DNA from: Zizania palustris
Taxonomy: Eukaryota; Streptophyta; Magnoliopsida; Poales; Poaceae
Reading direction: 5' to 3'
NCBI GenBank assembly: GCA_019279435.1
Contig: JAAALK010000286.1
Span: 41,539,712 to 41,603,711, forward strand
DNA length: 64,000 nucleotides
The notes beneath the pieces were generated by a model that was not told the origin of the DNA, searched no databases, and saw only the letters and a list, made by a program, of their open reading frames with translations. This document shows positions 1 through 9,919 of this stretch, piece after piece; within the stretch, counting starts at the first letter, position 1; every line of letters begins with the position of its first letter. Both the position numbers and the translations under genes were made by a program.

Positions 1-1169
1 ACACTGAAATGATGAGCCAACACTCCTGGTGACCATGATGCTGAAGTTTTGTTGAACAAGAGTTAAACATATGTTCAGTTTGGACAGGCTTTTGCATGAA
101 TAATGCCATCCCGTGCAAATACATGTACCAAATTTGTATTTGCCATGATGTGCATTGCTTTCTTACAATATTTATGCATATGTATTACAAAGATTCAAGT
201 TTATGATACAGAGTTGTCAAATGAAATGAAATTGTTAGCAACTTTTCCTTATTGGCTTGATACTGATCAAGGGAATGCAATAATGATTGACTTCAATATG
301 TAGTCTGTGTATTCTGATTGGTCCATATTTTTGGTGAAGCAAATAATTGTTGGTCAATTATTTCCAATAGATCATTTATTTATAAAACATTATCTGATGA
401 TAAAATATAAATATATATTACAATTATGTATGAAAATAAAAAATCATTATATATTAGTACACATGAAAATATATGTATCTATAAACCGTCTCTATAATTC
501 TTAATACACAATGTGATGTAACTTGTAAACATGTCTATATCCGTAGATGCGTAATTATAATGTATCTATGATATTGTTTCTACATTTGTTAACACGCATT
601 GTGGTGTTAATACAAAACGTGTCACCTGCCATATCATCCGCCATGTCACGTGCCATGTCAATCGCCACGTCATCTTCCACGTAATTTGCCACATCATCCG
701 CCACGTCATCTTCCACGTCATGTGCCACATCACGTGCCACATCATCTGCCACGTCACGTTCCGTCCTCTACAAATTCGTCTCTATACTTATTACTGCGCA
801 ATAAGGCGTCCTTATAAAATGCATCTATATTATTAGACATAATTTGTATATGTATCTATAAATTGTATCTACATTTATTAACGTGAATGAAATGTCACAA
901 TGCTACGTAACTACATCACTACAGACATTTTATACATGTGTCTACTAAATTGTATCTAACTTTATAGATATGCAAATAACGTGTTTATAGACTGTCTCTT
1001 TCTTTCATAGCAACGCATAAATAATTCATCTCTACAAGGTCTGACGCGGTACGTACGAAGACGCTTCTAACATGCTTTATGAAAGCGTGTCTATATTGAC
1101 ATAGAGATGAAATAAAGCGTGTCTAGACCCTAATTCTGGCGTAGCTACAGGGGGTGTTTTCTAGTAGTG
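1..1169. mobile_element. CACTA (En/Spm-type) transposon, right end only
   Basis: The terminus at 1161-1169 reads CTAGTAGTG, the reverse complement of CACTACTAG, the usual start of grass CACTA inverted repeats. It is preceded by the TTTT and the GGGTGT block often seen inside such ends. Leftwards lies AT-rich sequence with recurring short words (TGTATCTATA, GTGTCTA), as in CACTA subterminal regions, plus a 12-bp minisatellite. No transposase is visible. The left end and the 3-bp target duplication cannot be checked because the element runs off the window. Confidence 0.6.
618..761. repeat. 12-bp minisatellite, about 12 units
   Basis: Twelve tandem units of 12 bp with consensus near CACGTCATCTGC fill exactly 144 bp. 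Units vary at 1-4 positions and some contain the palindrome CACGTG. The Asp/Val/Ala-rich open frames on the minus strand here follow from the repeat period being a multiple of three and are not genes. It lies in the subterminal region of the CACTA element. Confidence 0.85.
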
Positions 1170-1415
1170 GTCTTCTATTAAGGCGAAACTATTTGATCAC
1201 TAGATGTCCTTTTCTCGTCATGGGTGAATCATTTTTGTGATTGATTCTAGACTCTCTATTCTTTGGAATATTTTCTACCGCCTAAGGCGAAAACATTGAA
1301 CCCCACGAGAGAGTACAAATCAAAGTTCACGGTTGGTTCTAAAGTTTTTGTGAGTTTTTATTTGTGCCCATTCACCCCCTCTGGTCGCTACTCTCAGTCC
1401 TACAACAACACATAT
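1170..1415 (+). mobile_element. Remnant of a Ty1/copia LTR 3' end
   Basis: The text around 1371-1390 (CATTCACCCCCTCTGGTCG) closely matches the end of the SIRE-type copia LTRs elsewhere in the window when those are read in their own sense. No element boundary or target duplication could be fixed, so this is a fragment assignment only. Confidence 0.35.
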
Positions 1416-1419
1416 TGAC

Positions 1420-3765
1420 CCGCGAAAGCGTACAAAATTACATTTTCCCTAAACCTTAATATACTCATGCACCAGTCCCTTTACCTCACGATATCAGTCA
1501 AGCTCAAGGAGAGATTCGTGTCACCCTTGTTAGTTAGCTCGACATTTCACTCGATCAAGTATCGGATTCAAATCATGGCTAACTCTTTAGTCATAGTGAC
1601 ATGACCATGCACTTTTCTAATCTGACTACCTCGAGGTGCCTAGATACATCTCTCCCATTATTAGGAGGGGTAAATTCCATCTTGATCTCTCAATCCCTCG
1701 ACATGTTTCATAACATACCTGAAAATAACCAATATGCCTACCCAGTTATGGAATAGAGTTAGAAAGCATCAAAGTGTGTTACTACAATTCTGAAATCAAA
1801 TGATGATCTTAGGTCTAAAGACTTTGCAGGGACACCATTTGAGATTGCAACTGATGGAACATTACAATAAAAATCCCAACAATATCTCAAGTGGGTCTAT
1901 CCTACACCATGTTCACCAACATGTGTTCAAATCACTGATTTGACATCTCTGTCTATAATTTGTTAAACATGATCATCAATCAACTGAGTGCGAGCAGATG
2001 CACCTAACCACTCGAGAGTCTCAAAAATACAAGAAGAGATTATATGACGATCGTTGATCACCTCGGCATGTCGACCACGACAATCCTAAATCCTCCCGAC
2101 CAAAAAAATTGGAATAGGAAATCCGAACACGTCATGGTTGCGGAGGAGAAGCCCAAATACAGAGGTTGAGGCACTCGATGAAGCAAGAGATGATGTACCA
2201 GCAATGCATCTTTCATCCGAGCAGCTTCCACACCACCAATAGGTGCTATCAGCTAAAAATCATATGCTTAAAGAGGCGGAAGAAAATCCCCGACAAGATA
2301 AGCGACACTAGGATGCCAAAAAGAAGAAATCTTGTCACAAAGACAAAGAGGCTGACCGCCCGGCCGAGAATGATTTCTAGGATCCCGATTAGATGGTCTC
2401 CATGATATTCGGCGAGGCGATTACCATGGTGTCTAAGCATCAGGAAAAGCCCCTCACTCACCGAGTCAACGCCATCAGCGATAAATAGCTCGAGCGCCTC
2501 CACTAGTCGGAAGTCCTGATCAAATTCAGTTGGGATAACTAATGGACCAATGTCCCTAAGCCATGCTAGTTTCCTCTAGTGGTGGACCTAGTGATTCTCA
2601 AGGTGCGCCTGAAGAGGGTGTTCATCGACGGAGGAAGTGACCTAGATGTGCTCTTCAAGGGGATGCTCTCGACACTCAGCATTGACATCTCGGCACCGGA
2701 GAAGATGAACACCCTCTTCTACGAGATTGTCCTATGAAAAGCATAAATCCTACTTAGCATGCTCACCATTGTGGTGATGTTTGACACTTGGGACAATTAC
2801 TAGACCAAACATGTCAAGTTCATGGTGATCCCCCACTACACGTACCTGGTCCTCATGATTCTAGGACCATAAGGGGATTTCTCCGTGAAGGGGATGTCAC
2901 CACCTCTCACGCATCCGAACACAACAGTCTCACCCTAGGGAAGCGGTCAACATATAATGGAGGAAACCATCCAAGCAGACAAGACCATGCCAACCAATGA
3001 CGTGGAGATCCTGAACGCCACACCATCAACATTGGCCATATCGCCCTCATCAGTTGAGTAGAAAGCTATTTAGCTCTGGGACGCTAACCCCTCCAAGATA
3101 GCGCTGATCGGGATAGCACTGGATCCTAAATAGGAAAATGCGCTTGTCAGCTTCCTCTCTTCAACATCAACATCTGACAACCATCTAATATGTTAGGCAT
3201 ACTAAGGGAGCTAATCAAGCACGGACTCCATGTTTATCCGACTACCAAGCCAATTAAGAATAAGATGTGCTGATTCACCCAAGAGCGTAATGATGCCATC
3301 AAAGAAGTCACCTAACCGCTAGCAGCTGGGTTTATCAAAGAAATATATCATCCCTATTGGGTAGCAACCCTAGTGCTTGTAAAAATGAAGAATTGGAAAT
3401 GGAAAATGTACATTGACTACATCAATCTCAATAAGCGATGCCCGAAAGATTATTTCCCTTAGTCGCACATTGACCAAGTTGTTGACTCCACTACCGGTAG
3501 TTCCCTCCTCTACTTCCTGGATTGCTATTTGGGATACCATCAAATTAGCCTAAAGGAGGAAGATAAAGAGAAGACATCATTCATCCCTCCATTCGGTGCC
3601 TATTGTTATACATCAATGCTCTCTAGGCTCAAGAATGTCGGGGCCACGTATCAACGTGCCATACAACATTGTCTCATTGACTAGATTGGATGCAACGTGG
3701 AGGCTTATGTCAATGATGTCGTTGATGGAAATATGCCCAAGAGAATTCTGGTGGCCTAAGGCTAG
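1420..3765 (+). pseudogene. Decayed Ty3/gypsy gag-pol (Tat/RIRE2-like)
   Basis: Translation in shifting frames recovers gypsy landmarks. At about 2590-2700 there is a protease-like segment with a VFIDGGSDLDVLF motif, related to the DGG/DTG active site. At about 3230-3735 there is reverse transcriptase, with a YIDYINLNKRCPKDYF-type block and a downstream GAYCYTSM block. The RT catalytic box reads YVND instead of YVDD, so a catalytic aspartate is lost. Stops and frameshifts are dense and RT breaks off near 3760 without RNase H or integrase. The gag part (about 1500-2500) is inferred from position only. This is the oldest-looking retroelement in the window. Confidence 0.65.
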
Positions 3766-4205
3766 AAGTTCTTGCTTCTAGTGAAACCAAAAGTTCTAGC
3801 TCGACCGGAAGTTCTGGACTAGCCTCAGTTTTGGTTTCTAGGGGAACTAGAAGTTCCAGGTGTACCTCAGAGACATCTTCTAAATGAACTAGAAGTCTGG
3901 GTCAAAATAAATTTGATACAAAATGTTATTTTTGAAAGTTCCGGTTGGACTGGAAGTTCCAGATAGAAATAAATTCATACAAAATGGTTATTTTCATAAC
4001 TTCTAGGCCTAGACCAAAACTTCTGGGCCATACAAATAGATTAGATCTATTGGGCTTTAATACTGATTAAAGGCCCATTAGAGAACTCTATATAAGGAGA
4101 GGAGGGGCAAGGGTGCAAGGTGTTGTTTGACTATCGTTGCTAAGGCTATTCCCCCTAACCCTAGACGCCACCTCTCCTGGCTACACCTATTATGGCCATC
4201 TCTCC
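3765..4205 (+). mobile_element. LTR-like remnant rich in AAGTTCC words
   Basis: Repeated copies of AGAAGTTCC and GGAACT occur at 3766-4020, including the palindrome GGAACTAGAAGTTCC near 3846. A TATA-type sequence CTATATAAGGAG lies near 4087 and is followed by a leader-like stretch. This looks like the promoter part of an LTR. It is cut off by the ~500-bp repeat array at about 4205. No second LTR or target duplication was found. Confidence 0.4.
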
Positions 4206-4210
4206 TAACC

Positions 4211-5870
4211 TATATGATAAAAATTTTAAAATTTTTCAAGAAAGTTATCATATAGGATGTTAAGAAACTTGAGATCCTCTTGAGAGGAATTAGAGTTTTG
4301 AGAAGTAATACGTTATAGTTTAAAGTAAATTGATGTTTAAATGTTTACTTGAACTTGAAACTTTTTTTAATAAAAAAATAACATATCTCATTCCATATAA
4401 TTGTTTTCTATTTTTATAGATCCATTTGCTATTTTTAACTCATTAATTGTGTTTCTAGGATTTAAATTGGAATATGTGAAATTTGAACTACAAGTACCTA
4501 AACTAATGCACTAAAATTTATAGAAAAATAATATTAACTATTTTGTGTCCATTTTTAGTTCTTATACACTAAATTTAAATAAATGGTAAAAAATTATGTT
4601 ACGACACTTCATCAGTAATGTGGAGCATAAGGGTTTTTAATTATTAAAAAAATCAAATAAAGTCTAAAAATACGAGACTTGTCATGGTGTTATAATATTA
4701 TACATAGATACTATTATAAAAAAATTAAAATGTTTCAAGAAAGTTATCATATAGGATGTTAAGAAACTTGAGATCCTCTTGAGAGGAATTAGAGTTTTGA
4801 GAAGTAATAGGCTATGGTTTAAAGTAAATTTATGTTTAAATGTTTGTTTGACCTTGAAACTTTTTTGTAATCAAAATATAAAATATCTAATTCCATATAA
4901 AGTTTTTTGTATTTTTATATATCCATTTTCTATATTTAACTCATTAATTGTGTTTCTAGGATTTAAATTAGAATATGTGAAATTTGAACTGCAAGTATCT
5001 AAAATAATGCACTAAAATTTATAGAAAAATCATATTCACTATTTTGTGTCCATTTTTAGTTCTTATCCACTAAATTTAAATAAATGGTAAAAAAATTTAT
5101 GTTACGACACTTCATCGGTAATGTGGAGCTTAAGGGTTTTTAATTATTAAAAAAAATCAAATAAAGTCTGAAAAATACGAGACTTGTTATCGCGTTATAA
5201 TATTATACGTAGATACTATGATAAAATTTTTAAAATGTTTCAATAAAGTTATCATATAAGATGTTAAGAAACTTGAGATCTTCTTGACAGGAATTAGAGT
5301 TTTGAAAAGTAATAGGCTGTGGTTTAAAGTAAATTGATGTTTAAATGTTTGTTTGAACTATAAACTTTTTTTGTAATCAAAATATAAAATATATCATTCC
5401 ATATAAAGTTTTTTGTATTTTTATAGATCCATTTGCTATTTTTAACTCATTAATTGTTTTTCTAGGATTTAAATTGGAATATGTGAAATCTTAACTGCAA
5501 GTATGTAAAATAATGCACTAAAATTTATAGAAAAATCATATTCACTATTTTGTTTCCATTTTTAGTTCTTATCCACTAAATTTAAATAAATGGTAAAAAA
5601 ATTATGTTACGACACTTCATCGGTAATGTGGAGCTTAAGGGTTTTTAATTATAAAAAAATCAAATAAAGTCTGAAAAATATGAGACTTGTCATGGTGTTA
5701 TAATATTATACGTAGATACTATGATACAATTTTTTAATGTTTCAAGAAAATTTATCATATATGATGTTAAGAAACCTGAAATTCTCTTGAGAGGAACTAG
5801 AGTTTTGAGAAGTAATATGCTATGGTTTAAAGTAAATTGATGGTTTTAGTTAGTGTTGTTTAAAAACTTA
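4211..5870. repeat. Tandem array of ~500-bp repeats, 3 units plus a partial
   Basis: The landmark TTAAGAAACTTGAG (or a one-base variant) occurs at 4261, 4759, 5264 and 5767, giving periods of 498, 505 and 503 bp. Each full unit also contains TTATCATATAGGATG, a poly-T block, AATTGTGTTTCTAGG and ATGTTACGACACTTCATC in the same order. The units are AT-rich and have no meaningful open frame. The fourth unit diverges after about 5846. Part of the same unit occurs at 58493-58793 in the opposite orientation, attached to the same terminal sequence, so the array belongs to a transposon family rather than a free satellite. Confidence 0.85.
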
Positions 5871-6135
5871 GTTTGTGTATGGTTTATTGTGTATCATTGC
5901 TTCTTATGAATTATTATTGCAATTTGGTATATTGGACACTTTGGACTTTTGGAAAATTTGTGAAACAATAAACATTTTGAGTTAAACCGAGTAAATATCC
6001 GAATACGTGTTCGAAATATCCGTTTTGTATTCGTATTCAAAAATATCTGAATCTGTATTCGTATTCAAAATAAATTTGGTAAATAGTGCTATCCAGATTC
6101 GTTTCCATCCGTATCTGATCCGAATCCATACCTAC
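5871..6135. mobile_element. hAT-like transposon terminus adjoining the ~500-bp array
   Basis: The sequence is full of degenerate ATCCGAAT / GTATTCG words and ends in GATCCGAATCCATACC. It matches the reverse complement of 58493-58720 nearly base for base, where the terminus reads TAGGGATGGATTTGGATCGG. A TAGGGATG start is typical of hAT-type inverted repeats in grasses. No 8-bp duplication could be confirmed, and no transposase is present. Confidence 0.5.
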
Positions 6136-6144
6136 TTGCTGTCC

Positions 6145-7105
6145 TGTTGAGTTGTTTATAGACGCCGGTCACGGCCAATCAAAGTAGGCACAGCGTGCGC
6201 AAACAGTGACTTGCCTCTATGTCAAACAGTGGCCAACTGGGAAATTCCATGGGGAGAAATTCCCAACTGGGAAGATTTCCTTGTCATCATTTGGAAACCA
6301 AGGAGATAAAAATCCCAAGTGAAATTTTTTTTTGAAATAAGTAGCTAATTTAAACACAAAATGAGACATGAGTCTAAATGCAAATATTATTTGTAGTCTT
6401 TATCATGCAACCATATATTTTCTACTCGATCCACATAGATAACCATATCTTTTCTACTCCATCCACGGAGATGAAAAACGTATGAAATTTGAGTTAGAAA
6501 TATAAAAAAGTCATATTTGAATGGCAATGTTTTTTATGTAAAAAGAGAATTTGATCAGAAGGATTCACGAGTAGAAATCAAATATCATGATACAAGTTAG
6601 TAGCATCAAGATTTCTAAACATGCTGGATATATTACATTATATTTGTTGCTCTAACACATGAATCTTGAAATTAACATTCAGAAAATCTAAACTCTAAAC
6701 AGTTTGTATCTATTATGTAAATGCCAAAAGGTTCACTGAATCCATTAAAAAAGGTTGAATATAATCAACTAAGCAAGACGACACCAAATTTAACTCATGA
6801 AGCTCTATAGAGGAAGTCTTGCATAAATCCACTCGACACTGAGGAAAATCCATACTTTGAGTTTAGTGAATTCAGGAGAGGTAGTGCAGTACTACCTGCT
6901 GTTATTGAGACAATTGAGTGTGTTCCCTAGGGCCACGGATGGAGTGTGTTCCAGATCGGGGAGGTGGAAGCTGATGACTTGGGTGGGATCGAAGAGGAGC
7001 TTCCTATGGGCAGTCGGCCTAGGCTTCCTGGGCGTCGACGGGCGTGATTGGCTCCTCCGGGCACTGCGGTGGCATGGACTGGAAGAGGTGTTCCATATAG
7101 AGCAG
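6145..7105. other. Low-copy sequence with a possible minus-strand gene fragment
   Basis: 6145-6850 shows no recognisable gene or repeat. At 6857-7105 the GC content rises. The minus strand, read across the following solo LTR, gives a Pro/Glu-rich stretch starting MEHLFQSMPPQCPEEP and then broken by two TAG codons. It may be an exon remnant, but no family is recognised. Confidence 0.3.
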
Positions 7106-8193
7106 TGTTGACGCTAAAATTTAGTATAGCCTAGACCCATTAAGGATGTCACATGGTTAACAGAAGTCAAAATGAGTTCGGTCAAATGTGGTCAAAGAAT
7201 CCCATCCATATTGTTACGGTTTGATCGGACATGCAGGACTCGCTGATGAAGATGGGAAGATAAAGATGATCCTGAATCGGTTACAAGGTAGATTACTTGG
7301 ACAACAAGTATCCAGACTATAAATATGTATCTCCTTAGCTAGGTTTACATATACACAATCAACCACAACAAACTACTACTTTTGGCGTATCGTCACCCCT
7401 TGGATTTCCAAGGTTAATCCCAGCAGGACTTGGCACTTGGAACCAGGTTGCATCATCTCGATCTCCGGCAAAGAGGTGACTCCCGCCACCCCAACGGTCA
7501 CATCAATTAAGGTTTGTGTTCTTCAAGGCTGCACCATATCGATATCTTGAGGTATTGACCTGATCGGTGTGATTATCGGGTTTATCTTGGTATATTTTGC
7601 TAGGTCTAAGACTGCATCAGTTTTGATCTCTTAGATTGATGTGAATTAGGTGTCATAGTTTAAGGCTTCATCGGTTAAGTCTAACATATTGATCTATTAT
7701 ATCTTGTTCATGTTGTATGCCATTCATCTAAATAAAGTATGTTCCGATGCGTTGAAGTGTTATTGATTTATCGTTATTAGCGTCTATCTCGGTTAGGTCC
7801 AATCTTGTAGTTATGGTGATTTAATAATATAAATATGTCGTTTGATATGCTTAGTTTGGTTTCTATCGGAGTACAAGCCGATAGGTTATCTTCATTTTCA
7901 CGCTATATTTCATCTCCGTCTGGGAGACACTCATTGGACCTGATGCACAAAGACACTATCCTATCGGCCAATAGAGTGTTTAGCCCGATAGCTTGGGCAT
8001 GGTCATCGGCCCCATGGCCGATATGCGCATTTACTCCTATTTATTTTATTCTCGCCATAGTCATAGGCTTGATATCCGATCAGCGTTGCTACTAATGTTG
8101 TTATTTATGATTCCTTATTAGTTGTAGGGTCGAACTGATTGGCACACTCAGAACCTTCTTTTTTCTAAGATTATAGGACCTGCACTGAAGTTA
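7106..8193 (+). mobile_element. Probable solo LTR (RIRE2/Dasheng-type gypsy)
   Basis: It starts TGTTGACGC, has a TATA-type box (CTATAAATATG) near 7317 and a downstream leader, and ends in a region containing GTAGGGTCGAACTGATTGGCAC, resembling RIRE2/Dasheng-like LTR ends. AGCAG precedes it (7101-7105) and recurs at 8194-8198, consistent with a 5-bp duplication. The right end would then be TTA instead of CA, so that boundary is uncertain. Nothing internal to a retroelement follows, so it is probably solo. Confidence 0.45.
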
Positions 8194-8198
8194 AGCAG

Positions 8199-8378
8199 AT
8201 CTCCCAGGCCACACGTGTAACCAAAAAATACACCAATAGGTAGGTAGAAGTTGACGACAAGAGGATCGAAGAAAAGGAGGGAGAAAGGGGAAGACGGTAG
8301 AACTCACGATGGTAGTGACCTCCATGAAGGCACTCGCGCCTAGATACTCCCAGTCTGCTCCACAATGGAGGCGACCTC
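8199..8378. other. Low-copy segment between two LTR insertions
   Basis: This is the host sequence into which the next element inserted; it resumes at 25117. On the minus strand, joined across that insertion, two related blocks both reach an ATGGAGGTC, suggesting a short tandem duplication in a former gene. A possible splice donor GTGAGT follows the second block. No protein family is recognised. Confidence 0.3.
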
Positions 8379-9887
8379 TATTAGCACTAATCTTGACATA
8401 GGTTGATCGAGTATAGTTGATGCAGCCTGCATGCGAATGAGTCAAGCCAAGTTGTTGGTTGTGTCGTGTGCTGCATGCAGATAGGCGTAATTGGTTAGTG
8501 ATGTTCTGATCGGTTGGTGCATGAATGGGTCAAGTAGATGATGAGGACATCACTCCTGCTGATACACCCACACCTGAGTACTAAGGACCGATGACTCGTG
8601 CTCAAGTTTGTCAACTCAATGATCAGATGAATTCTCTCCTTGTTACTCAAGCAAATTCTCCTATGAATGGATTACTAAGTTCTGGTTATGATTGTATTAT
8701 ACTCAAGAACATGGGAGAAGAGATGCTGGATTAGCCGATTGCCGACTACGACCTCCATCGGCATTGGCCACTACTCGGATCACCATCGGCACCGGCTACC
8801 ACTCGGGCATTGGCCTCCATCAGCATAAGTCATTGGACCAATTGCCACCACTATCGACCAATCGATGTTGACATCGGCCATCACTCAAATCTCCATCCAC
8901 CATTGGGCCGATCGTCTAACTACTAACTGTTGACCGCTTTCGACCTACAACCACCACTCAGCTCACAATCGACAATCGACTGCTACCTCTATCACCATCA
9001 GCCACCACTCGAATGATGGCCTTCCACCCGTCATCGGACCGATCACTCTACAAAGCCACTAATCAGGAGCTAGACTTCTGACTTAGTTAAAGTCTGAATT
9101 TTGTTAGGATCTTTGAGCCTGTTAGGTTGAGTCCTTCTTCTAGGGCACAGACCATATACCTAGGGCACGACTCATGCCTCGGGTCCTATAAACCCTATAA
9201 ATATTTGGCAACTGCCACTATTAGAGTTGTGTTTTGCTTACATTATTCTGCCATCACCGTTTCGCCGTGTATCAGTTTGTAAAACCCCAAACTTTCGCTC
9301 TTCATATTATCATCTGCAATTCAGATTGCATTTACCTTGTTCTTGCAAAGTTCTACGATTAATTTGCAGGGTCAAAACCTTCGTGGTGAGGTCGACTATG
9401 TGAAAGCATGGTTGATAACGACTAGACGAGAGGGTGTAGCGATTGCAAGGTTTCGATCCTTGATCGGAAGCCTTAAAGCGTGAACGTCCACTCGTTTCCT
9501 CAAGCATACCTATCGGAAGATCATGCCACCCTTTTGCACGTCTCATACTCATTAGTAAATAAGTTAATTAGTTAGGTGGTTGCGTGCAGGATTAGTGGAG
9601 CATGTTGGATCGTGGCTCATGGTCAGCTCGGAGGAGCGATTCTCAAGCATGGTATGCACAGATCATGCATGAGTGAGTGGCTCATATAGATGTGGAGATC
9701 ATGGTCTAATTCGGACTGCTTGTGCATATATGTGAGGCTATATAAGTCGTGCAATCATCGATCGATGTGAGTGTCACAAATAAAGGAAGAAAAAGACATG
9801 CGTCGTCGCCGGCATTTGTCGTCGCCAAAAACTCCAGTGTGTTGTGTTTATACTATTCGTGAGTTCGATCCTGGGGAAAAGCTATCA
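8379..9887 (+). repeat. 5' LTR of element C, interrupted
   Basis: 8379-8539 and 9552-9887 align with the 3' LTR of the same element (13808-13846 plus 24686-25116). In the 3' LTR the words GTAGAT and AAGTTAATTAG are contiguous, which shows that the DNA between them here is an insertion. A TATA-type GGCTATATAAGTC lies near 9731. The LTR ends in ATCA directly before the primer site. Confidence 0.8.
8540..9551 (+). mobile_element. Gypsy fragment inserted in the 5' LTR of element C
   Basis: This ~1-kb insert is absent from the other LTR. It opens with a translated GPMTRAQVCQLNDQMNSLL segment, a sequence type found near the 3' end of some gypsy coding regions. It continues into LTR-like DNA with a TATAAATATT box near 9195 and a leader. 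Flanking TAGAT (8535-8539) and TAAAT may be a 5-bp duplication with one change. The exact ends are uncertain by a few bases. Confidence 0.5.
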
Positions 9888-9888
9888 A

Positions 9889-9902
9889 TTGGTATCAGAG
9901 CT
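9889..9902 (+). other. Primer binding site of element C (tRNA-Met type)
   Basis: TTGGTATCAGAGCT directly follows the 5' LTR. TGGTATCAGAGC is the usual initiator-tRNA-Met primer site of plant copia elements, so element C probably borrows copia reverse transcriptase. Confidence 0.85.
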
Positions 9903-9919
9903 AGGGAGAGGAAGGAGAT

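Noticed and set aside
555..757. Asp-Val-Ala repeat protein on the minus strand
   Set aside because: It is produced by the 12-bp minisatellite, whose period is a multiple of three.
9889..9902. Possible tRNA gene
   Set aside because: Only the short stretch complementary to the tRNA-Met 3' end is present, so it is a retroelement primer site. The same holds at 22593-22608.
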